Shown here: positions 27,315 through 36,458 of the stretch, in pieces | Position numbering within the stretch: the first letter of the stretch is position 1 | How the letters are laid out: each line of letters starts with the position of its first letter | Source: Kriegella aquimaris | Lineage (GTDB): Bacteria > Bacteroidota > Bacteroidia > Flavobacteriales > Flavobacteriaceae | Direction: 5' to 3' | DNA length: 64,000 bases | Assembly: GCF_900103215.1 (NCBI RefSeq) | Contig: NZ_FNGV01000003.1 | Span: 1 to 64,000, forward strand | Made by a program: the position numbers and the translations under genes | Notes under the pieces: model-generated | Databases searched by the model: none | What the model was told of the DNA's origin: nothing | The model's input: the letters and a program-made list of their open reading frames with translations, nothing else

Positions 27315-28127
27315 TTAAATGGTCAAATCAGAGTGATCGGCCGGTTTTCTATAATCTCCGACGCTGCTCTTTATCGTATTCATATCCTCTTTCAATTTCT
27401 GGGCAAAAAGGAACATATCGGAACTGTGCAATACAATATTCGCGCCTTCCTGCATCCATTTCACCTGTCGGTCAGGATTGGATGGAAAATGTATTCCAGC
27501 AGCTAAGCCTTTACTTCTTGCCTTGCGAATAATTTCTTTTACCGCTCTCTCAAAGTCGGGATGCTCGTATTGCTCTGGTAGTCCCATATTGATTGAAAGG
27601 TCATGCGGCCCAATAATGACACCATCTAAACCAGGGACATTCATTAAGACATCAAGATTAGCAATGGCAACGGTGCTTTCTATGTTTATCAAACACAAGC
27701 TACCTTCATTATATGTATTGAGGTAAGCACTAAGTTCAGGTTCCAATTCTTCAGTACCACTCAGTATATTCTGTAATCGTGCTCCCTTTAATGGTCGGTA
27801 TTTAGTAGCTCCAACCAAGTCCTTTACTTGTTCTTCTTCCTCGATGTAAGGCCCGAGTACCCCAACGGCGCCAGCATCTTTGGCCATACAGGCCAAATAA
27901 GGATTTGGACTAGGTATTCGAACTATCGGCGAAATGCCCATCGCCGCATAAACTTGACAAAGAAAGGTCAGTTCCGTTCTATCCATAGGAATGTGTTCCG
28001 TATCGATAAAGACAAAATCTAGCCCTGCCCCCTTTACCGCTTTTGACCAAATGGGTGAAGTAGACAATATACAGGTACCATATATATTTTCATTTTTCCT
28101 TAATTTCTGAAGTATCGTATCTGCCAT
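27315..28127 (-). CDS. HpcH/HpaI-family class II aldolase
   Basis: The 270-residue cytosolic protein belongs to the HpcH/HpaI aldolase family, which cleaves 2-keto-3-deoxy (or 4-hydroxy-2-keto) acids to pyruvate and an aldehyde using a divalent metal. Conserved elements are FVFIDTEHIPMDR (38-50, His45), Arg70 in IVRIPSP, metal acids Glu150 (INIES) and Asp176 (GPHDLS). Members such as 2-keto-3-deoxy-rhamnonate aldolase work in deoxysugar catabolism. It is followed by the secreted GH gene and preceded (42-bp gap) by a 2-hydroxyacid dehydrogenase, which could process the aldehyde or keto-acid product. Precise substrate unknown. Confidence 0.87.
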   Translation of the reverse strand: MADTILQKLRKNENIYGTCILSTSPIWSKAVKGAGLDFVFIDTEHIPMDRTELTFLCQVYAAMGISPIVRIPSPNPYLACMAKDAGAVGVLGPYIEEEEQVKDLVGATKYRPLKGARLQNILSGTEELEPELSAYLNTYNEGSLCLINIESTVAIANLDVLMNVPGLDGVIIGPHDLSINMGLPEQYEHPDFERAVKEIIRKARSKGLAAGIHFPSNPDRQVKWMQEGANIVLHSSDMFLFAQKLKEDMNTIKSSVGDYRKPADHSDLTI

Positions 28128-28169
28128 TTATCTGATTTTCGAAAAGGTTAGGGACGCACATTGCCACAG

Positions 28170-29135
28170 CTAAGCATTCACTACATTTATTGGGGCATTG
28201 TTCAAAAAAGCTTCAAGATTCTCAATGGCGGTGCCCATCAATCTGGCCCTTGATTCTTTAGGTGCCCACGCGATATGGGGCGTAATTATGCAATTATCAG
28301 CATTTAATAACACATTATTCTTATCAATAGGTTCTCTTGATGCGACATCGATGGCCGCGTAAGCTACTTTTCCCGTATCCAATGCAGCTTTCAAATCTTT
28401 CTCGACTACAAGTTGTCCCCTAGAAGTATTTATGACCATCACCCCATCTTTCATTTTAGAGATGTTTTGGGTATTGATAATACCTTTGGTCTCCTCTGTC
28501 AATGGGCAGTGAAGACTTATCACATCGGATACTGCGAGCAGCTCGTCTAATTCTGTGTATCGCATTGTGGAAGTTTCTAGTTCTGGTTTGCTGCGACTAC
28601 CCGAAGCTAAAATGGTCATCCCGAAAGCTTCGGCCAGTTTAGCCGTAGCTTGACCGATGCTTCCAAAGCCTATAATTCCCAAAGTTTTGCCCGCTAACTC
28701 GATTAACGGAAAGTTCCAAAAACAAAAATCCTTGCTTGTCGCCCATTCACCTCGTTTTACGGCACGATTGTGTTCGCCGACATGATGGCACATTTCAAGC
28801 AGTAGCGCCATGGTCATTTGGGCAACGGCGGTCGTACCGTAAGTTGGAACGTTGGTGACGACGATACCCAAATCTTGGGCCGCCTGTACATCGACGACGT
28901 TAAAACCAGTGGCCAATACTCCTATATATTTTACCGATGGAGTCTCTCTAAGCACTTCTTTGGGTAAAGGTGTCTTGTTCGTAAATATAATTTCGGCATC
29001 GGCTATGGCCTCAATAATTTTTTCATTGGTATATTCAGTTCTATCATAAACTGTAAAATCTCCTAAACTTTCCAATTTTCCCCAACTCAAATCTCCCGGG
29101 TTGAGGGTAAATCCGTCAAGAACTACTATTTTCAT
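28170..29135 (-). CDS. D-2-hydroxyacid dehydrogenase (NAD-dependent)
   Basis: This 321-residue cytosolic enzyme has the NAD-binding motif GFGSIGQ (156-162) and the catalytic set Arg239 (NTSRGQLV), Glu268 (ASREP) and His287 (ITPHIAW) of the D-2-hydroxyacid dehydrogenase family. The sequence resembles glycerate/hydroxypyruvate dehydrogenases. It is the first gene of a minus-strand operon with an HpcH aldolase, a secreted glycoside hydrolase and two phosphoesterases, so it likely reduces a keto acid formed from the released sugar. A TAnnTTTG promoter element lies at 29204-29211. Confidence 0.9.
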   Translation of the reverse strand: MKIVVLDGFTLNPGDLSWGKLESLGDFTVYDRTEYTNEKIIEAIADAEIIFTNKTPLPKEVLRETPSVKYIGVLATGFNVVDVQAAQDLGIVVTNVPTYGTTAVAQMTMALLLEMCHHVGEHNRAVKRGEWATSKDFCFWNFPLIELAGKTLGIIGFGSIGQATAKLAEAFGMTILASGSRSKPELETSTMRYTELDELLAVSDVISLHCPLTEETKGIINTQNISKMKDGVMVINTSRGQLVVEKDLKAALDTGKVAYAAIDVASREPIDKNNVLLNADNCIITPHIAWAPKESRARLMGTAIENLEAFLNNAPINVVNA

Positions 29136-29203
29136 TTTTATTTAATTTTTTCACTAGCGTTTCGAATATGCTATCAAAACTGTTTCATTAAAAGGGCTCT
29201 TTA

Positions 29204-29211
29204 CAAATATA
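29204..29211 (-). promoter_or_regulatory. -7 element of dehydrogenase-aldolase operon
   Basis: On the minus strand this reads TATATTTG, an exact TAnnTTTG match, 68 bp before the dehydrogenase start. No TTTG box was seen at the expected distance upstream. Confidence 0.42.
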
Positions 29212-29270
29212 GGGTTTAAGACATTCCTTTTGTTTCCGCTATTTTATCTCATTTACATGATATATTAACT

Positions 29271-29299
29271 TTTGAATTTAGAAGACTAGTATATATTTG
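29271..29299 (+). promoter_or_regulatory. Promoter of GH92 gene
   Basis: TTTG at 29271-29274 and TATATTTG at 29292-29299, with 17 bp between them, match both boxes of the Bacteroidetes promoter. The ATG follows 85 bp downstream, leaving room for an AT-rich leader. Confidence 0.55.
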
Positions 29300-29384
29300 T
29301 AATCCAAGGCAATATTCTTTAACATTTAGAAAATGTCAAAAGTTAACAAAGCTTACCATATTTGAAAACAATAAATAAAAATCC

Positions 29385-31757
29385 ATGAAATATTCCCTTA
29401 AACCAATTTACACATTGACCTTGATTTTGGTTGTTGTTTTTTATCAAATCGGTTATTCCCAGACCAAAGAACCGGTTGACTATGTCGACCCTTTTATTGG
29501 TACTGATTTTTTCGGACATACCTTTCCAGGGGCTTCACTTCCCAATGCATTGGTGCATTTGAGTCCTGATATTAATACCGAAGGTTGGACTTATTGTGCG
29601 GGTTACATTTATTCTGAAAGCTCCCTTATGGGCTTCAGCCATACGCATTGGAGCGGGGTCGGCATGGTCAATGGAGGTGAGATTTTGTTGATGCCCACCA
29701 CTAGTACCAAATTACATATAGCACCAGGTTCTTTGGAAAATCCTGATGCGGGATACCGTTCTCGGTTCGACCATGAAGATGAGAAAGCTTCTCCTGGTTA
29801 CTATTCCGTAAAACTTAAGGATTATGATGTTACAGCAGAGTTAACGGCAACACAAAGAGCCGGATTTCATCGCTATACTTTTCCAAAATCGATGAATTCG
29901 CGTATTATTTTGGATGTAGGGCATCAAATTGGCGATATGACCAAAGGTGAATTTTCTGAACTAAAAATAATTGACAATAATCGGATTGAAGGTGCAAAAG
30001 CCGCAGGACTTGGAAAAGTCTATTTCGTAGCCGAATTCAGTAAGCCTTTTCTATATTACGGCACCTTTGATGCCAGTTATAAAACTCCTGAATCCGATGG
30101 TAGCATTTTTCCCTACAAGAATGCCGAAGTTGGTGATAAAATCGGAGCCTTTGTACAATACCACACAGAGGAAAACGAACAAGTGTTGGTCAAGGTCGGT
30201 ATTTCGTATACCAGTATCGAGGGAGCTCGAAAAAATCTACACCAAGAAATACCGGATTGGGATTTTGACAACGTAAAGGAAAATGCAAAGAAAATCTGGA
30301 ACAAGGAACTTTCTAAAATAACGGTCAACGATGCCACCGAAGATCAAAAACAAATATTTACTACGGCCCTTTACCGGTCGCTTCTCTCGCAGTATATCTC
30401 GCAAGACGTCGATGGCAAATATTTCGGTTCTGACGGAAAAGTACATGAAGCGAATGGTTTTGATTTCTATGGTTCATTTTCTTGTTGGGATACCTATAGA
30501 ACGCAACACCCGTTGATGACGCTGATTTCACCCGAACATGTCAACGATTATATTAAATCGATTGCTGCCAAGGTGGAAAACTACGGCTGGTTACCTGCAC
30601 AGCATTTTCTAAATGTCTACGGTGAATCAATGGTCGGTGACCACTTGATACCGGTTATAGTAGATGCATATATGAAGGGCTATCGTGATTTCGACATTAA
30701 CCTTTTATACAAAGCCATGCGAAAAAAGGCATTGGAACTTCCCAAAGACCCCATTCCGCACGAAGCGGGCAGATCGGGCTTAACATCCTATCTTGAAAAG
30801 GGATATGCCCCTATCGACAAAGTTACCGAGGCCGTACCGAATACCCTTGAGTTGGCATACGATGATTGGTGTATCGCCCAATTGGCTAAAGAACTGGGGA
30901 AGACCAAAGACTACGAACTATTTACCAAACGGGCGTACAATTACAAAAACGTATGGGATTCTAAAACCCAGTTCATGAGACCAAAAAAATATGACGGTCA
31001 ATTTTTACCTGAACTCGGTGATAACGAACAAGAAATCGTCAAAGTGGGAGACCACAGCTATTACAAGTATTTTGATCCCCTATTGGTAGGGCGCCGCCCC
31101 AATCGTCACTATACCGAATCAAACGCTTGGCAGTATGTTTGGTCGGTACAACACGACCCCCAGGGGCTCATCGATCTCTTCGGTAGCAAAAAACAATTTA
31201 TTGACAAACTCGATACTTTTTTCGAAATGAGTCCAGTAATATCTCCCCCAAAATATGTGGGTGTAGTCGGTACCATAGGCCAATATGTGCAAGGTAACCA
31301 ACCGTCCCATCACGTAGCCTACCTATATAACTATGCGGGCCAACCCTGGAAAACACAGTTTAGGGCTAGGCAGGTCGCTGAGGAAATGTACAGAATAGGC
31401 CCGGGAGGACTCCCTGGCAATGATGATATGGGCTCCCTCTCTTCATGGTATATATTGAGTTCAATGGGAATTTATCCCATGGCACCAGGAAGTACGACTT
31501 ATACCATTGGCAGTCCACTTTTCGGAGAAATAACGCTAAAACTTGAAAAAAATAAAACGTTTACTATTCGTGCGGTTAATAATTCAAAGGAAAACAAATA
31601 CATTCAATCGGCAACACTGAACGGAAAAACTTTCAACAGGACTTGGATAACCCATGAGGAAATCACCAAAGGAGGTACTTTGCAATTTAAAATGGGTCCT
31701 CGACCAAATACGAAATGGGGAGTTTCCAATGTGCCACCTTCCCTAACAGAAAAATAA
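29385..31757 (+). CDS. GH92 exo-alpha-mannosidase
   Basis: The 790-residue protein has a signal peptide ending GYSQ and matches glycoside hydrolase family 92, calcium-dependent exo-alpha-mannosidases. Signature segments are VDPFIGTDFFGHTFPGAS (34-51), MGFSHTHWSGVG (82-93), ESNAWQYVWSVQHDPQGL (about 578) and GLPGNDDMGSLSSWYILS (about 674), the last carrying the conserved acids. Length is standard. It would trim mannose-containing glycans in the periplasm or at the surface. It has its own promoter, divergent from the dehydrogenase operon, and precedes two propeller proteins on the same strand. Confidence 0.95.
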   Translation: MKYSLKPIYTLTLILVVVFYQIGYSQTKEPVDYVDPFIGTDFFGHTFPGASLPNALVHLSPDINTEGWTYCAGYIYSESSLMGFSHTHWSGVGMVNGGEILLMPTTSTKLHIAPGSLENPDAGYRSRFDHEDEKASPGYYSVKLKDYDVTAELTATQRAGFHRYTFPKSMNSRIILDVGHQIGDMTKGEFSELKIIDNNRIEGAKAAGLGKVYFVAEFSKPFLYYGTFDASYKTPESDGSIFPYKNAEVGDKIGAFVQYHTEENEQVLVKVGISYTSIEGARKNLHQEIPDWDFDNVKENAKKIWNKELSKITVNDATEDQKQIFTTALYRSLLSQYISQDVDGKYFGSDGKVHEANGFDFYGSFSCWDTYRTQHPLMTLISPEHVNDYIKSIAAKVENYGWLPAQHFLNVYGESMVGDHLIPVIVDAYMKGYRDFDINLLYKAMRKKALELPKDPIPHEAGRSGLTSYLEKGYAPIDKVTEAVPNTLELAYDDWCIAQLAKELGKTKDYELFTKRAYNYKNVWDSKTQFMRPKKYDGQFLPELGDNEQEIVKVGDHSYYKYFDPLLVGRRPNRHYTESNAWQYVWSVQHDPQGLIDLFGSKKQFIDKLDTFFEMSPVISPPKYVGVVGTIGQYVQGNQPSHHVAYLYNYAGQPWKTQFRARQVAEEMYRIGPGGLPGNDDMGSLSSWYILSSMGIYPMAPGSTTYTIGSPLFGEITLKLEKNKTFTIRAVNNSKENKYIQSATLNGKTFNRTWITHEEITKGGTLQFKMGPRPNTKWGVSNVPPSLTEK

Positions 31758-31956
31758 CATATTTCAATTATTCTAACACTTTATTGTACAATTATGCCAT
31801 CGGAGCATTTTTTGGGTAAAATACCGTGCAAACCATATAATATATAGGAAGTGAAAAAAGTCAAAAAAAGGTTAATTTGTAAAAGGGGTTTTTAGGCTAT
31901 GTTCTTGAAATGGTTTATTCAACTCATCATCAAACCATCTAAATTTTGACGATTCT

Positions 31957-34191
31957 ATGAGAAAAGTAAATCAGTATTACATTTGGGTAATTTCATTGCT
32001 AGTTTTATCGTGTGGCAGTCCTAAAAATGAAAAAGAAGTCGTTTCTGCAATGCCCGTTTATAAAGATGTACCCTATATACAAAATTATAGTATAAAGTAT
32101 AATGCTCAAGATATGGAACTTTCTGAAGTCCATATGGATAGAAATGGCGTTATTCAGGTACTCTCCTCCAAAGGTGTGCTACGCACCCATGACGGCCAAT
32201 TTTTATACCCAGGTATATTGATGAAAGACAAAACTTATCGGCCGATTACGGATAAAAACATAAGTGGCTTTACCTTGTACCAAAATCAATTTGTTTATTT
32301 AGATGACAAAGCCGTTTTAAGCAATGCTTGGGCAGGTAGTCTTTATCTTTCCCATGACCTCCCCGAAGCTAAAATTTTAGCAGCAGGTGATGATTTCGAT
32401 TTCTTGATCAGTGATGGTAAGGCCTTACAATTCCTCTCAAAGGATAAAGCACCTTGGAAAGAAGAAATCGATGATCAGGTATTGGAAATAAAGTACAATT
32501 CCGCAAAAAAGACATTTTGGATTTTGGGAACACAAAGCATTTCGAGCTTTGACGCTACTACCAACACCTTAAAGACAACACAACAAGAGCAGAATTTAAC
32601 CTCTTTTGCCCTAATTGACGACAAATTGATTGTTGGCACATCAGATGGCTATTTTGAAATAGATTCTAGAACTAGCAAGAAAATTGGGGAAACTCAAAAG
32701 AAACTACCTGCCAACGAAATAACATCGATTGCGGCCATAGATGGTCAACTTTGGTTCGGTTCTTCCGAGGGCGCCTTCAAAATGCGCGATGATGGTAAAT
32801 TCGATTACTACTACGGAAAACGTTGGTTACCCGGCAACGTCGTAAAGCATATTTCACAAGGAACAAATGGGTCCGTTTTGGTATTAACAGATGCCGGTCT
32901 CGGCCAAATCGTATTCGAAGAAATGACTCTTTTTGATAAGGCTCAATACTATGAATCACAAGTAAGAAACCGACATATTCGTCTAGGGTTCAATGCTAAT
33001 TTAGTCGATTTAGACCATGGAAATATTGATTCGGGTCGACTTTCAGATTCCGATAATGATGGCTTATGGACAACCATGTACCTTGCAGCAGAAGTTTTTC
33101 GTTATTCGGTTACCAAATCGGCAGTTGCCCTCCAAAACTGTCGTGAAGCAATGGATGCCATGGAAAGGTTGTTCAGTATAAATCCCGTACCGGGGTTTCC
33201 CTCCCGTTCCTTCGAGCGTAGTGGTTATATTGAGAAATTGCACGACCCAGACAGGTGGCAACACTCCAACGATCCCGAGTGGGATTGGAAATCGACTACC
33301 AGTAGCGATGAGGCCATCGGTCATATTTTTGCTTATGGCGTTATGGCTGAATTGATGGATAATGATCTAAAAGATCGCGCAATAACCCTAATCGATACCT
33401 TGATGAGCCATGTGGTCCGCAATGATTTATATATGGTCGATTTTGATGGAAAACCCACTACTTGGGGCAAATGGAACCCTGAATATGTAAATGCGAGACC
33501 AAAAATGGTGGGCGATCGAAAAATTAACTCTTCCAATATTATTGGCATGTTACAAACAGCCTATCATTTCACAGGAAAGGAAAAGTATAAAGAAAAGGCC
33601 TTCGACCTGATGGATAACCATGGCTATCTCGAAAACCTCATGTGGCCGATGAAAGATGTAGCTCCCGCCCCAGACGATGCAGACGATTGGAGCAAGATGC
33701 TATCTGAATCGTGGAACCATTCCGATGATGAAATGTATTTTGTAGGATATTGGGGATTATACAGATATGCTTTTAACGACACCCTTAAAACAAAATTTAA
33801 AGAATCCATTCTCGATCATTGGGAAATTGAACGACCTGAAAAAGAAGGTGCTTGGAACATTATGACGGCATTGACCGGTACTTCGGAATTTGATCTTGGG
33901 GAGGCCGTATGGTACCTCAAAGAACATCCTTTAGATATGGTTTCATGGGATATTAAGAACAGCCACCGAAAAGACCTAGAATTCATTGCTCCCAACTTTA
34001 GGGAACAAACCACTAAAGAAGTACTTCCTCCCGACGAAAGAAGGGTACAGCGTCATAATGGCAATATGTTTCAGTTGGATAAAATTGGAAATGATGGCGG
34101 TGAAGAATTTTCGGCCGGCGATATTTGGCTTCTCCCCTATTGGATGGGCCGCTACTTAGGTGTCATCAGTGAACCCCAACCATTGAAGTAA
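31957..34191 (+). CDS. Lipoprotein: propeller plus alpha/alpha-barrel, family unknown (paralogue A)
   Basis: The 744-residue protein has a lipobox (LLVLSC, Cys19). Residues about 45-320 are repetitive beta strands with turns such as GQLWFGSSEG and GSVLVLTDAGLGQI, like the two-component regulator propeller repeat. Residues about 340-740 are helical, with features shared with 34239-36368 and 44008-45231: a DNDG..TTMYLAAEVFRY helix, PGFPSRSF (412-419), TTSSDEAIGH (447-456), VDFDGKPTTWGKWNPEY (494-510) and a final WLLPYWMGRYLGVI. The helical part looks like an (alpha/alpha)6 toroid, common in glycoside hydrolases and polysaccharide lyases. Function is not known; a surface glycan-degrading role is inferred from location and fold. 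Confidence 0.65.
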   Translation: MRKVNQYYIWVISLLVLSCGSPKNEKEVVSAMPVYKDVPYIQNYSIKYNAQDMELSEVHMDRNGVIQVLSSKGVLRTHDGQFLYPGILMKDKTYRPITDKNISGFTLYQNQFVYLDDKAVLSNAWAGSLYLSHDLPEAKILAAGDDFDFLISDGKALQFLSKDKAPWKEEIDDQVLEIKYNSAKKTFWILGTQSISSFDATTNTLKTTQQEQNLTSFALIDDKLIVGTSDGYFEIDSRTSKKIGETQKKLPANEITSIAAIDGQLWFGSSEGAFKMRDDGKFDYYYGKRWLPGNVVKHISQGTNGSVLVLTDAGLGQIVFEEMTLFDKAQYYESQVRNRHIRLGFNANLVDLDHGNIDSGRLSDSDNDGLWTTMYLAAEVFRYSVTKSAVALQNCREAMDAMERLFSINPVPGFPSRSFERSGYIEKLHDPDRWQHSNDPEWDWKSTTSSDEAIGHIFAYGVMAELMDNDLKDRAITLIDTLMSHVVRNDLYMVDFDGKPTTWGKWNPEYVNARPKMVGDRKINSSNIIGMLQTAYHFTGKEKYKEKAFDLMDNHGYLENLMWPMKDVAPAPDDADDWSKMLSESWNHSDDEMYFVGYWGLYRYAFNDTLKTKFKESILDHWEIERPEKEGAWNIMTALTGTSEFDLGEAVWYLKEHPLDMVSWDIKNSHRKDLEFIAPNFREQTTKEVLPPDERRVQRHNGNMFQLDKIGNDGGEEFSAGDIWLLPYWMGRYLGVISEPQPLK

Positions 34192-34238
34192 CCGTCACAG
34201 ATTTCCTTAAAGAAAGTAACCATTCAATTCGATACCCT

Positions 34239-36368
34239 ATGCGAGCCCTTTTACTGATTTTAATAGCGTTTTTACAATACTCTTTTATATCTACCGGGGA
34301 AAAAGACAAGTTCCGACAAGATGTTTCGGTAATTCATAGTAGTGACCAGGGGCTCCCTCAAGGCGCCATTGATAGAATACAACTTTCTAACAATGTACCG
34401 TTGGCAACTGCCTCTGGAAAGGCCTACCAATGGAACGGAAAGCAATGGGCACAGTCAAAAAATTCCTCAAATCTACCGTCAGTATCTCAATTCAAAAAGT
34501 TGCCTGAAGGTGCTGGAAAAGTGCTCTCCGAAGTAACCTTTAAAGACAAAATCTATATTGGTTGTGAAAACGGTCTGTACGTCAAAGACAAAAAAAGCAA
34601 ATGGAAGCAGGTATTACCTTTTGATGAAAATTATAGTTGGGCGTTAAAAAAAGTCGCCGCCCTAGTGGTAGATTCAAGCGGTAATCTATGGTTTGGGTCT
34701 AAAGAAGGTATCGGAAAAAACAGTAATGGAACCTGGCAGCTATACACCGGTAAAGAAGGCGTACCCTACACCAAGTTTACCTGTGCTTCAGCAGGACCTG
34801 GAGGTGAGGTGTGGTTCGGCACCGAAAATGGGGCAATAAGGGCTGAGAATGATTATTTCTACTATCGTTCTACACGGCGTTGGCTACCTGACAACCGCGT
34901 AAACGATATCGCTATAGACAAAGATGGTTCCGCTTGGATAGCAACGGATAAAGGCATTGGTCAAATTCTCTCAAAAGAAATGACCTATGAGGAAAAGGCA
35001 GCCTATTTTACCCAACAGACCGAAGAAAGACATAATAGAATGGGGTTCATTTGTCAGAATCAGCTTAGTGAGCAATTTAATATAGATAGCTATGAACTAG
35101 CGATTTCTGACAACGACGGGCAATACACCTCAATGTACGGGGCCGCCCAAGCTTTTCGATATGCTATCACAGGAGATAGGGAAGCCAAAGAAATTGCCGA
35201 TAGAAGTTTTAAGGCCGTGAAATGGTTGGTCGATATTACTCCAGAACCAGGTTTTCCTGCCCGTGTTATCATTCCTGTTGATTGGCATGAACCGGTAAAT
35301 GAACAATACAGCAAGGAGTACAATAAAAGAAACCAAAAAAATGACCCGTTCTGGAAAGACATCTATCCCCGATTTCCGTTGAGCGAAGACGGTAAATACC
35401 GATGGAAATGTGATACCAGCTCCGACGAATTGGCGGGGCATTACTTCTATTATGGCGTCTATTACGACCTTGTCGCTGAAACCGAAGAAGAGAAAAAAGC
35501 GGTTAAGCAGGTAGTAGCAGATGTTACCGACCATCTCATTCGCCATAGTTTCAAATTGGTCGACTACGATGGTAAACCCACACGTTGGGGCAGTTTTGAC
35601 CCCGACTACTTTAACTCCATTTGGGGTTGGGATCAGCGCGGTCTGAATTCGATGATGATGCTCTCCTTTCTTAATGTAGCCAGCCATGTTACCGAAGATC
35701 CAAAATATGACGAAGTAGCCAAAATGCTTCGCGACGAGGAAAATTACCATATCAATGCCATGCATCCCAAAGAATTTTTCCCTCCTGAGAATGTTGTGCC
35801 GTGGGACAACAATCTAGGATTAATGAGTTTTTACGGGCTTATCAACTATGAAAAAGATCCCGAGCTCCTCATGATGTATCGTCTTTCCTTGGAATATGCC
35901 TGGTTAAATATCAGTAAACAAAAGAATGCTTTCTGGGATGGCCTTTACGGAGCACTAGCGAATACCTTTACCAAGAAAGTAAACGAAGGCTATTTTAATA
36001 CCAGTGAACTGTTCAAAGAGAATCCGTTGTTTGCCCAATCGGTTATTGATCGCTACGGAAAAAGCAGTCTTGATACGAAATATATTAAGGAAACCTTACA
36101 GCGTATCCCCCTGGACCTTATCGGATACGAAGTGGACAATACCCATCGTCTTGACGTGATTTTCGACCCAACGCCAGCGCAAGAGGCTGATATGGGGTGG
36201 CGTGTAGATACCTATGCCCTTCCTATCGATGAACGCGGGCATGTTCGCTTGGATAGAGATGCCTTTGACCTGCACGATTCAGAAGGAAACGGCTATTCGG
36301 AACACGAAGGTACTTTCTATCTTTTACCCTATTACTTCGCTAAATATCATAATTTAATTCCTCATTAG
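34239..36368 (+). CDS. Exported propeller plus alpha/alpha-barrel, family unknown (paralogue B)
   Basis: This 709-residue protein has a short N-terminal hydrophobic signal (MRALLLILIAFLQYSFIS). Residues about 30-245 form propeller repeats (NLWFGSKEG, EVWFGTENG, SAWIATDKGIGQI). From about 265 a helical domain matches the neighbour: DNDGQYTSMYGAAQAFRY (291-308), PEPGFPARV (335-343), CDTSSDELAGH (391-401), VDYDGKPTRWGSFDPDY (441-457) and FYLLPYYFAKYHNLI at the end. A WGWDQRGLNSMMML helix lies just after the motif. The gene starts 47 bp after paralogue A, so they are one operon created by tandem duplication. A shared terminator lies downstream. Confidence 0.65.
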   Translation: MRALLLILIAFLQYSFISTGEKDKFRQDVSVIHSSDQGLPQGAIDRIQLSNNVPLATASGKAYQWNGKQWAQSKNSSNLPSVSQFKKLPEGAGKVLSEVTFKDKIYIGCENGLYVKDKKSKWKQVLPFDENYSWALKKVAALVVDSSGNLWFGSKEGIGKNSNGTWQLYTGKEGVPYTKFTCASAGPGGEVWFGTENGAIRAENDYFYYRSTRRWLPDNRVNDIAIDKDGSAWIATDKGIGQILSKEMTYEEKAAYFTQQTEERHNRMGFICQNQLSEQFNIDSYELAISDNDGQYTSMYGAAQAFRYAITGDREAKEIADRSFKAVKWLVDITPEPGFPARVIIPVDWHEPVNEQYSKEYNKRNQKNDPFWKDIYPRFPLSEDGKYRWKCDTSSDELAGHYFYYGVYYDLVAETEEEKKAVKQVVADVTDHLIRHSFKLVDYDGKPTRWGSFDPDYFNSIWGWDQRGLNSMMMLSFLNVASHVTEDPKYDEVAKMLRDEENYHINAMHPKEFFPPENVVPWDNNLGLMSFYGLINYEKDPELLMMYRLSLEYAWLNISKQKNAFWDGLYGALANTFTKKVNEGYFNTSELFKENPLFAQSVIDRYGKSSLDTKYIKETLQRIPLDLIGYEVDNTHRLDVIFDPTPAQEADMGWRVDTYALPIDERGHVRLDRDAFDLHDSEGNGYSEHEGTFYLLPYYFAKYHNLIPH

Positions 36369-36391
36369 AACATAGCGGAAATATAAATAAT

Positions 36392-36436
36392 AGCGCCCGT
36401 CCATTTCTACTTTCAATATAGAAATGGACAGGCGCT
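36392..36436. terminator. Bidirectional terminator
   Basis: An 18-bp stem with a single mismatch (AGCGCCCGTCCATTTCTA against TAGAAATGGACAGGCGCT) has a 9-nt loop. It lies between the convergent paralogue B gene and the FucP-type permease gene, and serves both. Confidence 0.75.
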
Positions 36437-36458
36437 TACTTATTGTTGAACATAAGGT

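Noticed and set aside
31794-31813. Terminator after the GH92 gene (ATGC/GCAT plus T run)
   Set aside because: The stem is only 4 bp, too weak to support.
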